This document shows, piece after piece, positions 1 to 7,918 of a stretch of DNA of 64,000 nucleotides (the first letter of the stretch is position 1; each line of letters begins with the position of its first letter). Source of the stretch: Burkholderiaceae bacterium (lineage in GTDB: Bacteria; Pseudomonadota; Gammaproteobacteria; Burkholderiales; Burkholderiaceae_C); contig JAIRVJ010000128.1 in NCBI GenBank assembly GCA_031253955.1, positions 24,714 through 88,713 of the forward strand. The letters are read 5' to 3'. The notes under the pieces were generated by a model, which worked only from the letters and a program-made list of their open reading frames with translations, ran no database searches and was not told where the DNA came from. The translations under genes were made by a program, and so were the position numbers.

Positions 1-1
1 C

Positions 2-133
2 GACCGCATCGGCCCGCAGTGGCACGATCTCTCCAAAAAAGCCAAGGACATAGGGTCCGCCGCCGTGCTGCTGGCCCTGCTGCTGGCCGGCGGCGTGTGG
101 CTGGCGGCGCTTTACGCAAGGTTTTTCGCGTGA
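2..133 (+). CDS. dgkA: Diacylglycerol kinase, C-terminal fragment (cut by window start)
   Basis: The first 133 bases read in frame as the last 43 residues of a small integral-membrane diacylglycerol kinase, which phosphorylates diacylglycerol in the inner membrane during lipid recycling. The family signature H-D-L-S-K-K-A-K-D-I-G-S-A-A-V is present, followed by one hydrophobic helix (roughly VLLALLLAGGVWLAAL) and the end ARFFA. The stop TGA (131-133) overlaps the GTG start of the next gene in a GTGA junction, so the two are probably translationally coupled. The N-terminal two thirds lie outside the window. Confidence 0.85.
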   Translation, partial: DRIGPQWHDLSKKAKDIGSAAVLLALLLAGGVWLAALYARFFA

Positions 134-732
134 CCTCCGCCCCGCCGCGCGCGCCCGCCTTTTCCCTCTGCGTCTATTGCGGCTCGCGCCCCGGCCACGA
201 CCCGCGCTTTGCCCAAGCCGCCGCGCAAGTGGGCCACTGGATCGGCGCGCGCGGCGGCCAACTGGTCTATGGCGGCGGCCGCGGCGGACTCATGGGCGTG
301 GCCGCCGACGCCGCGCTGGCCGCGGGCGGGCGGGTGCTGGGCATCATTCCGCGCGATCTGGTCGAGCGCGAACACGCGCACCGCGGCTGCACCGAACTGG
401 TGATCGTGGACACCATGCACGAGCGCAAGCGCCTCATGGCCGAACGCAGCCACGCCTTTCTGGCGCTGCCCGGCGGCATCGGCACCTTCGAGGAATTCTT
501 TGAAGCCTGGACCTGGCGCCAGCTCGGCTACCTGAACCAACCCATCGGCCTGCTCAACCTGCACGGCTACTACGACGCGCTGCTGGCCTTCATCGCCCAC
601 GGCATCGCCGCCGGCTTCATGGACCCAAGCTACCTGCGGCTGATCGAAGTCGGCTCCGAATGCCAACCCCTGCTCCAACACCTCGTCAGCGCCGCCGGCT
701 GGCCCGCCCCGCAGCGCACGGACGCCATCTGA
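130..732 (+). CDS. LOG family protein (TIGR00730 Rossmann fold, nucleotide 5'-monophosphate phosphoribohydrolase type)
   Basis: A 200-residue protein of the LOG/YvdD family. Relatives hydrolyse nucleoside (cytokinin-type) 5'-monophosphates to base plus ribose 5-phosphate. The start CVYCGSRPG, the loop VYGGGRGGLMG and the signature PGGIGTFEEFFEAW are all present, the last carrying the usual catalytic/nucleotide-binding residues. I chose GTG at 130 because the longer open frame before it is the shadow of dgkA and the homologous part begins only at SLCVYCGS. The physiological substrate in bacteria of this type is not certain. Confidence 0.88.
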   Translation: MTSAPPRAPAFSLCVYCGSRPGHDPRFAQAAAQVGHWIGARGGQLVYGGGRGGLMGVAADAALAAGGRVLGIIPRDLVEREHAHRGCTELVIVDTMHERKRLMAERSHAFLALPGGIGTFEEFFEAWTWRQLGYLNQPIGLLNLHGYYDALLAFIAHGIAAGFMDPSYLRLIEVGSECQPLLQHLVSAAGWPAPQRTDAI

Positions 733-752
733 TGCTGGTTTACCCGGATACT

Positions 753-855
753 TAAATATTTATAGCTAACTGTCATTTTTATATATAGTTTTTAGATATT
801 TTCATATATAAAAAATATGTTTTACCTTGATGCGAAGCTATCAATTCAATGGTTT
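753..855. repeat. AT-rich AATAGCT element, copy 1
   Basis: About 103 nt of very AT-rich sequence in a GC-rich genome. It begins with TTATAGCT and ends with AAGCTATCAATTCAAT, so the ends form an imperfect inverted repeat. It fills the gap between the LOG-family gene and the convergent phosphatase gene. The centre is not conserved with other copies beyond being AT-rich. Confidence 0.75.
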
Positions 856-870
856 GCATTGAGCGTCCCT

Positions 871-1656
871 TCATCCACCCGCCAAATACAACTCCGCCAG
901 CCGCTGGCGCTCGCGCGGGCCGATGCCGAGTTGGCGGCTGAGGTACGAGTCGATGCCGCCGAAGTCTTCTTGCACCGCTTGCAGCGCGGCGCGCAGAAAT
1001 TCTTCCTGCACGCCCCAGAGCACCTGGAGCGCGTCTTGCGGGGCGCGGCCTGCCGCGCCTAGGGCGGGCAGGCGGCAGCAGTCGTTGGTGAGCAGGTAAT
1101 CTTGCATCACCATTGGCTCCGGCACGCCCAGGGCCAGCAGGATGAGCGCGGCGGCAAAGCCGGTGCGGTCTTTGCCGGCGGTACAGTGAAAGACCAGCGG
1201 CGCGTCGCTTTCCAGCATGTGGGCCAACAGCCCGGCAAAGGGCGCGGCGTTGTCATGCACGAAGGCGCGGTAGGTTTGCTGCATCAGCGCCACGGTGCGC
1301 GCGGGGGTGACGCGCTGGCCGGCATCCAGCAGATCTTTGATGTGCTGCACAACCGCAGGCTCAATCGGCAAAGCATGCTGCGCCACGCCCGGCAAGTCGT
1401 AGCGCAGCGCCGCGCGCTCGGAAACGCCGCGAAAATCGAACACCCGCGTCACCCCCAGCGCGCGCAGCGTGGCGGCGTCTTGGGGCGTGAGGCTGGCCAG
1501 ATGACCGGAGCGGAACAGCCGCCGCCAGCGTACCGTGCGGCCCCGCGCGCCGGTGTAGCCGCCCAGATCGCGGAAATTGCTGACGCCCTTCAGGCGCAAG
1601 AGCCGGTCTGTCATGGATGGCCATTGGGAAGCGGCAAGCGCCGCGAATCGTTCCAT
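871..1656 (-). CDS. Tyrosine-specific protein phosphatase (Y_phosphatase3 / PTPLA-like)
   Basis: A 261-residue cytoplasmic phosphatase. Conserved parts in order are GVSNFRDLGGY (residues about 24-34), the FRSGHL segment (about 48-53) and the P-loop HCTAGKDRTG, with the nucleophile Cys158 and phosphate-binding Arg164. Related proteins dephosphorylate phosphotyrosine or phosphoinositides; the substrate here is unknown. An alternative start is the internal Met15, just before the conserved region. The gene is convergent with the LOG-family gene and divergent from rpoH. Confidence 0.88.
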   Translation of the reverse strand: MERFAALAASQWPSMTDRLLRLKGVSNFRDLGGYTGARGRTVRWRRLFRSGHLASLTPQDAATLRALGVTRVFDFRGVSERAALRYDLPGVAQHALPIEPAVVQHIKDLLDAGQRVTPARTVALMQQTYRAFVHDNAAPFAGLLAHMLESDAPLVFHCTAGKDRTGFAAALILLALGVPEPMVMQDYLLTNDCCRLPALGAAGRAPQDALQVLWGVQEEFLRAALQAVQEDFGGIDSYLSRQLGIGPRERQRLAELYLAGG

Positions 1657-1693
1657 TGTCGGGCAACGGGGTTGTCTTTGGATTGAATCGTCT

Positions 1694-1720
1694 TTAGCAC
1701 TCTCCCCAAGAGAGTGCTAA
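1694..1720 (+). promoter_or_regulatory. CIRCE operator (HrcA site) in front of rpoH
   Basis: Perfect inverted repeat TTAGCACTC-N9-GAGTGCTAA, the exact CIRCE consensus bound by the heat-shock repressor HrcA. It lies 30 nt upstream of the rpoH start codon, in the rpoH/phosphatase divergent region, so it most probably controls rpoH. Confidence 0.95.
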
Positions 1721-1750
1721 AATTCCATCCATGACGAAAGGAATTCAGCC

Positions 1751-2701
1751 ATGACCCCTTCCGCTTCAAGCTCCGCCAACGCTCGCGCCGTGGCGCTGGT
1801 CAACCCGTGGGCCGTGGTGCCGGCGCTGGGCAATCTGGACGCCTACATCACCGCCGTCAATCGCCTGCCCCTGCTCACGCAGGAGGAGGAGCAGCGCTAC
1901 GCCCGCGAACTGCGCGCCAGCGGCAGTCTGGAAGCGGCGGGCAAGCTGGTGCTCTCGCATCTGCGGCTGGTGGTTTCGACCTCGCGCCAGTATCTGGGCT
2001 ACGGCCTGCCGCACGCCGACCTGATTCAGGAAGGCAACGTGGGTTTGATGAAGGCCGTCAAACGGTTCGACCCCGACCAGGGCGTGCGCCTGGTCAGCTA
2101 CGCGCTGCACTGGATCAAGGCTGAGATTCACGAATACATCCTGAAAAACTGGCGCTTGGTGAAAGTGGCCACTACCAAGGCCCAGCGCAAGCTGTTTTTC
2201 AACCTGCGCTCCATGAAGCATGGCTTCAAGGCTGAAAGCGCGTTGCACGATGACCTGGCCCGCCGCGACGCCCTGACCGCCGAGCAGATCGACGTGGTGG
2301 CGCGCGAGCTGAACGTCAAGCCCGAAGAAGTGCGCGAGATGGAAACGCGCCTGTCCGGCTGCGACGTGCAGCTCGACCCTTCGCCCGGCGAAGACGAAGA
2401 TAAACCGGCCTTCGGCCCCATCGCCTACCTGGCCGACGAGCAGCGCGAACCCACGGCGATGATTCAGGCTGCCCAGCGCGAGGCGCTCGCCACCCAGGGC
2501 ATCGCCAGCGCGCTGGAGGGCCTGGACGCGCGCAGCCGCCGCATCGTGACCGAACGCTGGCTTAACGTGCGAGACGACGGCTCCGGCGGCATGACTCTGC
2601 ACGAGTTGGCCGCCGAATACGGCGTGAGCGCCGAGCGCATCCGCCAGATCGAGGCGGCGGCCATGAAGAAAATGAAAACCGCGCTGGTCAGCTACGCCTG
2701 A
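1751..2701 (+). CDS. rpoH: RNA polymerase heat-shock sigma factor sigma-32
   Basis: A 316-residue sigma-70 family factor that directs RNA polymerase to heat-shock promoters. Region 2 is seen as HADLIQEGNVGLMKAVKRFD and VRLVSYALHWIKAEI. The diagnostic RpoH box QRKLFFNLR is at residues 145-153. Region 4 ends with the helix-turn-helix YGVSAERIRQIEAAAMKKMK. A ribosome site GAAAGGA lies 8 nt before ATG 1751. The CIRCE operator upstream implies HrcA repression of the sigma factor, linking the two heat-shock circuits. Confidence 0.97.
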   Translation: MTPSASSSANARAVALVNPWAVVPALGNLDAYITAVNRLPLLTQEEEQRYARELRASGSLEAAGKLVLSHLRLVVSTSRQYLGYGLPHADLIQEGNVGLMKAVKRFDPDQGVRLVSYALHWIKAEIHEYILKNWRLVKVATTKAQRKLFFNLRSMKHGFKAESALHDDLARRDALTAEQIDVVARELNVKPEEVREMETRLSGCDVQLDPSPGEDEDKPAFGPIAYLADEQREPTAMIQAAQREALATQGIASALEGLDARSRRIVTERWLNVRDDGSGGMTLHELAAEYGVSAERIRQIEAAAMKKMKTALVSYA

Positions 2702-2740
2702 ACCAGGCGCGCCCGCCCCGGTAAAATCCCCGCCCTGCGT

Positions 2741-2817
2741 GGGCCGTTAGCTCAGTTGGTCAGAGCAGAGGACTCATAATCCTTTGGTCGTAGGTTCAAG
2801 TCCTACACGGCCTACCA
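2741..2817 (+). tRNA. tRNA with CAU anticodon (elongator Met or lysidine-modified Ile2)
   Basis: A 77-nt cloverleaf ending in encoded CCA. The anticodon loop CTCATAA gives CAU, with stem AGGA/TCCT, and the T loop TTCAAGT is normal. It lacks the initiator features (the three G-C pairs of the anticodon stem and a mismatched first pair). The acceptor stem pairs fully but starts with a G1-U72 wobble. The body (TTAGCTCAG, GACTCATAATC, TTGGTCG, GGTTCAAGTCC) resembles the Ile2 type at least as well as Met, so identity is left open. Confidence 0.9.
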
Positions 2818-2846
2818 TGCTTAGGCGCTATAATATAAAGTTCTGC

Positions 2847-2923
2847 GCGGCTGTAGCTCAGTTGGATAGAGTACTTGGCTACGAACCAAGGGGTCGTGGG
2901 TTCGAATCCTGCCAGCCGCGCCA
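2847..2923 (+). tRNA. tRNA-Arg (ACG)
   Basis: A 77-nt cloverleaf with CCA encoded. The 7-bp acceptor stem GCGGCTG/CAGCCGC pairs perfectly, the anticodon loop CTACGAA gives ACG, and the T loop is TTCGAAT. It lies 29 nt after the CAU tRNA. The spacer contains TATAAT at 2829-2834, which could be a -10 box, but no matching -35 is visible, so cotranscription is as likely. Confidence 0.95.
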
Positions 2924-2987
2924 CTATCACACTCTCAGCCCTGCAAATCCACGGTTTGCGGGGCTTTTGTCTTGTAAGGTCGCAACC

Positions 2988-3605
2988 ATGTTCACCGGCA
3001 TCATCACCGCCGTCGGCCGTATCGCCCACGTGCGCGATCTGGGCGCGGGCAGCGCGCACGGCAAGCGGCTGACGCTGCAAGCGCCCGCGGGCTATCTGGC
3101 CGATGCGCAGCCGGGCGAAAGCATCGCCATCAACGGCGCTTGCATGACCGTCACGGAGTTAGACGCACCCGCCGGGCGCTTTGCGGTGGACGTTTCCGCC
3201 GAATCGCTGGCGCGCACCGCCGGTCTGGATCGCTCCGGCCCGGTGAATCTGGAACGTGCACTGCGCGCCAGCGACCGGCTGGGCGGGCACATCGTCTCCG
3301 GTCACGTCGATGGCGTGGGCGCGGTTACGTGCATGGCGCCGGTGGGCGAAAGCTGGCTGCTGGCCGTGCAAGCGCCGCGCGAGCTGGGCAAGTTCCTGGC
3401 CTACAAAGGCTCCATCGCCGTCAACGGCGTGAGCCTGACGGTCAATCAAGTCACCGATACCGCCGACGGCGCGGAAATTCGCATCAACCTCATCCCGCAT
3501 ACCGTGCAAAACACCGCCCTGCACACGCTGGCCGCGGGCGCGCGGGTGAATCTGGAAATCGACCTGATCGCCCGCTACGTGGAAAGAATGCTCGCTTTCC
3601 CGTAG
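2988..3605 (+). CDS. ribE: Riboflavin synthase alpha chain
   Basis: A 205-residue enzyme that dismutates two 6,7-dimethyl-8-ribityllumazines to riboflavin, the last step of riboflavin synthesis. It has the classical N-terminus MFTGIITAVG and two lumazine-binding half domains; the second starts near GGHIVSGHVDGVG. ATG 2988 is chosen because the protein family starts exactly at MFTG; the open frame before it runs through the tRNA genes. The stop codon TAG (3603-3605) lies inside the GTAGGGG left end of a repeat palindrome. The other rib genes are not in the window. Confidence 0.96.
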   Translation: MFTGIITAVGRIAHVRDLGAGSAHGKRLTLQAPAGYLADAQPGESIAINGACMTVTELDAPAGRFAVDVSAESLARTAGLDRSGPVNLERALRASDRLGGHIVSGHVDGVGAVTCMAPVGESWLLAVQAPRELGKFLAYKGSIAVNGVSLTVNQVTDTADGAEIRINLIPHTVQNTALHTLAAGARVNLEIDLIARYVERMLAFP

Positions 3606-3692
3606 GGGTGCAAAATCTTTCGCCCTGCAGCGCCTCATTCTCAAAGCGCCGTTTTTCGTTCACCGCAAGGGCGAAAAATTTTTCGCCCCTAC
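3602..3692. repeat. GTAGGGGCG palindromic element, full-length copy (supplies two stop codons)
   Basis: A 91-nt imperfect palindrome with GTAGGGG at the left end and CGCCCCTAC at the right, with nested smaller palindromes (AAGGGCGAAAAA/TTTTTCGCCC). It exactly fills the space between convergent ribE and ogt, and its two ends provide the TAG stop codons of both genes (3603-3605 and, on the minus strand, 3691-3689). A second full copy is at 38666-38754. It could also act as a bidirectional terminator. Confidence 0.85.
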
Positions 3693-4240
3693 ACATTCAA
3701 CGCCAAACGCTCAACCCTGGCACGGGCGTCGGCGCCGTCAATGCGCCAGCCTTCCAGCCGCAGCAGCGCCGCCTTGCGCTCCAGGCCGCCGCCAAAGCCC
3801 GTGAGCGCGCCTTGGCTGCCCAGCACGCGGTGGCAGGGCACGATGATGATGAGCGGGTTGGCCCCCACCGCCGCGCCCACGGCGCGCACCGCCGCCGGGC
3901 GGCCGATGCGCGCGGCCAGTTCGCTGTAGCTCATGCGCGCGCCGCGGCCGATTTCTAGCAGCGCGCGCCACACATCTTGCTGAAACGGCGTGCCCGCCGA
4001 CAAATCTAGCGGCAGATCGAAGCGCGTGCGCCCGCCCGCAAAGTACTCGCGCATCTGGCGCGCGGCCTCGGCCAGCACGGGGTGGCCGGGCATGGCCGGG
4101 CCGCGTTCGGGCAGCGCCGGCGTATCGCGCTGGCCGTGGGTGAACCACGCCCCGGCCAAGCCCGCCAGCGTGGCTGCCAGCAACAGATCGCCCAGCGGCG
4201 TGGGGCAAATAGTGTGAACGGCGGCGGAAGGGTTTTTCAT
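3689..4240 (-). CDS. ogt: Methylated-DNA-[protein]-cysteine S-methyltransferase
   Basis: A 183-residue O6-alkylguanine DNA repair protein that moves the alkyl group to its own cysteine. The active-site motif PCHRV carries Cys136; a ribonuclease-like N-terminal half precedes the DNA-binding helix near FQQDVWRALLEIGRG and SYSELAARIGRP. Start ATG 4240 (MKNPSAAV) is used because the longer open frame upstream is read-through of a repeat hairpin. The last residues (VERLALNV) are encoded by a copy of the GTTGAGCGTTTGGCGTTGA repeat, and the stop comes from the adjacent palindrome, so the natural C-terminus has been remodelled by repeats. Confidence 0.93.
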   Translation of the reverse strand: MKNPSAAVHTICPTPLGDLLLAATLAGLAGAWFTHGQRDTPALPERGPAMPGHPVLAEAARQMREYFAGGRTRFDLPLDLSAGTPFQQDVWRALLEIGRGARMSYSELAARIGRPAAVRAVGAAVGANPLIIIVPCHRVLGSQGALTGFGGGLERKAALLRLEGWRIDGADARARVERLALNV

Positions 4241-4422
4241 GGGCTTTTCAAAGGTTTGCGCAAGCTGGAATTGTGCTTGATTGACCCACCGCGCGCCACG
4301 CGATTTGCTCCCTCCTCCGCTTATTTCTATAGCCCAAAACGTGGGCCGGCCGCAGGCCAGTAGCAGCACATCGTCAAGCGCGGCGCAAGAACATGGGTGC
4401 ACTGGGTTGAGGATGCGTCCTT

Positions 4423-4473
4423 CCAGCCTCCGGCTGGCCCTCTCCCCAACCCTCTCCCACGAGTGGGAGAGGG
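4423..4473 (+). repeat. 51-nt double-hairpin repeat, copy 1
   Basis: It consists of a short hairpin (CCAGCC..GGCTGG), a linker CCCTCTCCCCAAC, and a second hairpin CCCTCTCCCAC-GA-GTGGGAGAGGG with an 11-bp stem. Copies of the same length occur at 12321-12371 (inverted) and 14109-14159; here it is intergenic. Confidence 0.85.
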
Positions 4474-4583
4474 AGAAAAGCCGCGCAAACGTCAACAACT
4501 CACCCAAACCGCGTCAAGTTAACGCCTGTGCGGGAATGAAGATGTGATTCCATTTCCACTTCAGGACAAGAAAAATACTTCGC

Positions 4584-4818
4584 CATTCCCGCGAAAGCGC
4601 ATAGGCGCTAACTTGGAGTAAGTTACTGACGTTTGCGCGGTTTTCCCCCTCCCCCACGTACGGGGGAGGGCTGGAGATAGGGGCGCACGGCGCTAGGAAA
4701 AGCACTGCGTTTGCGATATGCCGCCGCCCCCGTCCCAACCTTCCCCCGCACGCGGGGGAAGGGGCAAAACGCGAGCGATTTATTCTTAAGTTGGCGCCTA
4801 TGCGCTTTCGCGGGAATG
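4584..4818. repeat. MITE-like element with 31-bp terminal inverted repeats
   Basis: The left arm 4584-4614 (CATTCCCGCGAAAGCGCATA...) and the right arm 4788-4818 are inverted copies matching at 30 of 31 positions. The 235-nt unit encloses two further G/C hairpins: CCCTCCCCCACG..CGGGGGAGGG at 4647-4670 and CCTTCCCCCGC..GCGGGGGAAGG at 4739-4762. It contains no coding capacity. No clear target duplication could be identified by eye. Confidence 0.8.
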
Positions 4819-4880
4819 ACGATTTTTTGGGCTGGTTTCTTATCATCTTGAACGCGAAATCGAATGAGAAGGTACGGATA

Positions 4881-4983
4881 AATTATGAAAATAATAGCTG
4901 ATAGCCAATTCATGAACTTATTTTTTAAATTTTTTATATATTAAAATCATGTTATACTTTGATATATAGCTATTGTTTTAAGA
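4881..4983. repeat. AT-rich AATAGCT element, copy 2
   Basis: Starts AATTATGAAAATAATAGCT and ends TATATAGCTATTGTTTTAA, about 103 nt, very AT-rich. It sits 67 nt upstream of the phosphomannomutase gene. Confidence 0.75.
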
Positions 4984-5050
4984 GCATTGGCCCAACACGA
5001 GCGGGCGCCCCGCACATGGCGGATATGGTGTCTGCCTACAATCGCGGCCC

Positions 5051-6433
5051 ATGAAACCCTCGCCGTCGATCTTCAAGGCTTACGACATTCGCGGCACGAC
5101 GCCGGGCACGCTCAATGAGGCGCTGGCGCACGCGCTGGGGCTGGCCTTCGGCACGCTGGCGCTGGCGCAAGGCGAGCGCGCGGTGGCGGTGGGGCGCGAC
5201 GGGCGCTTGTCCGGCCCGGCGCTCAGTAAGGCGCTGATGGAGGGGCTGGCCGCCGCTGGTGTGGAGGTGATCGACATCGGGCTGGCGACCACGCCGATGC
5301 TGTACTTTGCCGCAAGCACGCTGTGCGCCAGCGGCATTCAGGTGACGGGCAGCCACAACCCGCGCGACGACAACGGCTTCAAGATGATGCTGGCGGGCCG
5401 CGCGATTTACGGCGATGACATTCAGCAACTGCGCCGGATGATCGAGGCCGAAAGCTGGCAGCAGCGCGCCGGAGGCAGCGTGCGGCGGCACGATGTTTTT
5501 GCGGCCTACCGCGACCGCATCGCGGGCGGCATTGCGCTGGCGCGGCCCATGAAGATCGTGACCGATTGCGGCAATGGCGTGGCCGGGGCCAGCGCGCCGG
5601 CCATCTTGCGCGCGGTGGGTTGCGAGGTGCAGGAATTGCACAGCTGGGTGGACGGCAACTTCCCCAACCACCACCCCGACCCCAGCAAGCCCGAAAACCT
5701 GCGCGACGTAATCGCCGCGCTGCAAGCGGGCGATGCCGAGCTGGGCCTGGCCTTTGATGGCGACGGCGACCGGCTGGGCATCGTCACCAAGGACGGCCAG
5801 AACATCTTTCCTGACCGGCAACTGATGCTGCTGGCCCGCGACGTGCTGGCGCGCGCGCCGGGCGGCGCGATTGTGTACGACGTGAAATGCTCGCAGCAAC
5901 TGGCCCCGGTGATTGAGGCGGCAGGCGGCGTGCCCGTGATTTACAAGACGGGCCACTCGCTCATCAAGGCCCGCATGAAAGAACTCGACGCCCCGCTGGG
6001 CGGCGAGATGAGCGGCCACATCTTTTTCAAGGAACGCTGGTACGGCTTTGACGATGGCACCTACGCGGGCTGCCGCCTGCTCGAAATTTTGAGCCGCTCG
6101 CCCGATGCGAGCGCGGTGCTCCATGCGCTGCCCGCCAGCTTTGCCACGCCCGAACTGAACGTGCCGTGCGCCGAGGGCGAGCCGCACGCGCTGGTACAAA
6201 AAATCGTCGCCGCAGCCAACTTTCCCGCGCCCGCCAGGGTGCTCACCATCGACGGCCTGCGCGTCGATTGGCCCGACGGCTTCGGCCTGATCCGCGCCAG
6301 CAACACCACGCCGATGCTGGTGCTGCGCTTTGAGGGGCAGACCGAAGCGGCGCTGCGCCGCATCCAGGCCGACATGCTGGCGCTGCTGGCGCGCGTCAAG
6401 CCCGATGCGCGGCTGGATGCCGGCGCGCATTGA
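5051..6433 (+). CDS. manB: Phosphomannomutase / phosphoglucomutase
   Basis: A 460-residue alpha-D-phosphohexomutase interconverting mannose (or glucose) 1- and 6-phosphate, feeding GDP-mannose and surface polysaccharide synthesis. The phosphoserine loop TGSHNP has Ser101. The metal-binding loop DGDGDR is at residues 236-241, the sugar-binding loop GGEMSGH follows near residue 317, and the C-terminal phosphate-binding loop is around RASNTTPMLVLRFEG. The family name AlgC would fit equally. It directly abuts the next gene: TGA 6431-6433 is followed by ATG 6434. Confidence 0.94.
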   Translation: MKPSPSIFKAYDIRGTTPGTLNEALAHALGLAFGTLALAQGERAVAVGRDGRLSGPALSKALMEGLAAAGVEVIDIGLATTPMLYFAASTLCASGIQVTGSHNPRDDNGFKMMLAGRAIYGDDIQQLRRMIEAESWQQRAGGSVRRHDVFAAYRDRIAGGIALARPMKIVTDCGNGVAGASAPAILRAVGCEVQELHSWVDGNFPNHHPDPSKPENLRDVIAALQAGDAELGLAFDGDGDRLGIVTKDGQNIFPDRQLMLLARDVLARAPGGAIVYDVKCSQQLAPVIEAAGGVPVIYKTGHSLIKARMKELDAPLGGEMSGHIFFKERWYGFDDGTYAGCRLLEILSRSPDASAVLHALPASFATPELNVPCAEGEPHALVQKIVAAANFPAPARVLTIDGLRVDWPDGFGLIRASNTTPMLVLRFEGQTEAALRRIQADMLALLARVKPDARLDAGAH

Positions 6434-7861
6434 ATGGCGTGTCCGCGAATTTCATTTCAGCGCCGCAGTTCCATCATGCGCCGGACGACTGATTTCCGCC
6501 ACTCGGTGGTGTTTCGCATGTCGGCGGGCTACGGCGTGCTGCTGCTGGTTTCGGCGGCGCTCATTTCCTCCGTGTTCTATGTCGGCACCGCCGGCCTTAT
6601 CAACCGCAACATCGACACGCAGCTGGGCACCATCGCGCGCCATCTGGCCGATGTGCACCGGCAACGCGGCATCGGCGCGCTCGCCTACGAAATCAACAGC
6701 CTGCTGACCGACGACAAGGAAAGCGACACCGAAATCTATCTGCTGCTGGACGGCAGCGGCGGCAAGCTCGTCGGCAACCTCACCGCCTGGCCGCCGCCGG
6801 CTTCCATCGAGGAAGGCTTGCAGCCCATCGAGGTGCAGCGCCTGGGCAAACGCTCGCGCAGCCGCCTGCTGGCCACCCGCCTTGCCGGCGGCGGCCTGCT
6901 GCTGGTGGGCCGCGACATGGACGACGTGCGCAAGCTCGAACACATGATCCTGACGGCGCTGATGCTAAGCGGGGCGCTCACCCTGCTGTTGATCGGCCTG
7001 GGCGCGGTGCTGTGTCGCCGCCAGTTGCAGCGCCCGTTGCGGGCCATCCACCGCGCCACTGTCGAGGTGGCCGGGGGCCGGCTGGACCGGCGCATCGCCA
7101 TCGGCGGTTCACGCGACGAATTCGCCACGGTGGCGCGCGACATCAACGGCATGCTCGAACAGATCGAACGGCTGATGAACGCCGCGCACAACGTCTCCAA
7201 CGCGATTGCCCACAACCTGCGCACACCCCTGGGCCGCATCCGCGCGGCGCTGGAGCAGGCGCTGCGCTCGTCCGATGGCGGTCAACGGCTGCCGCAGGGC
7301 GCGCGCTACGCCATCGGCGAAATCGACGATTTGATCGTCGTGCTCGACAAGCTGCTGCAAATCGCCGAGGCCGAATCGGGCGTGCGCCGCCAGAGTTTCG
7401 AGCCGCTCCAGGTGCGCGAGTTGCTGGGCGACCTGGCAGAGCTTTACCAGCCCGCCGCCGAAGCCGGGGGCATCGTTCTAACCTGCGGCGTCGAGGGCGA
7501 TCCCCGCATCCTGGCCGACCGCCACCTGCTGGCCGGCACGCTCGCCAATCTGCTGGACAACGCCTTCAAGTACGCGGGCGCGGGCGCGCACGTGGAACTG
7601 CGCGCGGCCGAGCAGGGCGGCCAAGTCGTCATCACCGTGCAGGACGACGGCCCCGGCGTTGCGCCCGCCGCGCTGCCGCGCATCACCGAGCGGTTTTTCC
7701 GGGCCAGCGCCGGCGACGCCCACCCGCGCGGCAACGGCCTGGGCCTGAGCATCGCCGAGGCCGTAGTGAGCCTGCACCGTGGCCAGTTGACGCTGGAAAA
7801 CACCGCGCCCGGCCTCAAAGTCAGCCTGCTGCTGCCAGCGGCCAACCTTTCCAAACTGTAA
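6434..7861 (+). CDS. Sensor histidine kinase, orphan
   Basis: A 475-residue membrane kinase with TM1 about residues 31-52, a periplasmic loop of about 120 residues, TM2 about 172-193 and a HAMP linker. The dimerisation box is AHNLRTPLGRI with phospho-acceptor His260. The ATPase domain has N box LLDNAFKYAG, G1 DDGPGV and G2 GNGLGLSI. A second possible start is ATG 6476. No response regulator gene is adjacent on either side, which is unusual for this class. The downstream efflux operon suggests it senses a metal or envelope stress, but this is inference from position only. Confidence 0.9.
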   Translation: MACPRISFQRRSSIMRRTTDFRHSVVFRMSAGYGVLLLVSAALISSVFYVGTAGLINRNIDTQLGTIARHLADVHRQRGIGALAYEINSLLTDDKESDTEIYLLLDGSGGKLVGNLTAWPPPASIEEGLQPIEVQRLGKRSRSRLLATRLAGGGLLLVGRDMDDVRKLEHMILTALMLSGALTLLLIGLGAVLCRRQLQRPLRAIHRATVEVAGGRLDRRIAIGGSRDEFATVARDINGMLEQIERLMNAAHNVSNAIAHNLRTPLGRIRAALEQALRSSDGGQRLPQGARYAIGEIDDLIVVLDKLLQIAEAESGVRRQSFEPLQVRELLGDLAELYQPAAEAGGIVLTCGVEGDPRILADRHLLAGTLANLLDNAFKYAGAGAHVELRAAEQGGQVVITVQDDGPGVAPAALPRITERFFRASAGDAHPRGNGLGLSIAEAVVSLHRGQLTLENTAPGLKVSLLLPAANLSKL

Positions 7862-7918
7862 CTGGCGGAAAGGCGTTTCCGCCCGCATGATGCGCGCAGA
7901 TTTTTGCGCACGTCACCC

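Larger units (their letters stand above)
4241..5050. other. 810-nt gap made almost entirely of repeats, no gene seen
   Basis: Between divergent ogt and the phosphomannomutase gene no open frame has recognisable protein content. The gap holds a 51-nt double-hairpin repeat (4423-4473), a 235-nt element with 31-bp inverted ends (4584-4818) and an AT-rich AATAGCT element (4881-4983). A 14-nt segment CCGCGCAAACGTCA occurs after the first hairpin (about 4480) and inverted just inside the 235-nt element (about 4626-4639). Any promoter for the phosphomannomutase gene must lie in the last 70 nt or within the AT-rich element. Confidence 0.8.

Noticed and set aside
2829..2834. TATAAT as a promoter for tRNA-Arg
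   Set aside because: No -35 like sequence is found at a suitable distance (which would fall within the upstream tRNA's 3' end), so it was not listed as a promoter.
5036..6430. 464-codon open frame antisense to manB
   Set aside because: It mirrors manB almost exactly and has low-complexity His/Arg/Gln/Ala-rich content typical of antisense frames in GC-rich DNA; no recognisable domain. The same applies to the long antisense frames at 9092-10387, 14215-15270, 37375-38217, 39455-41161 and 46329-48755.
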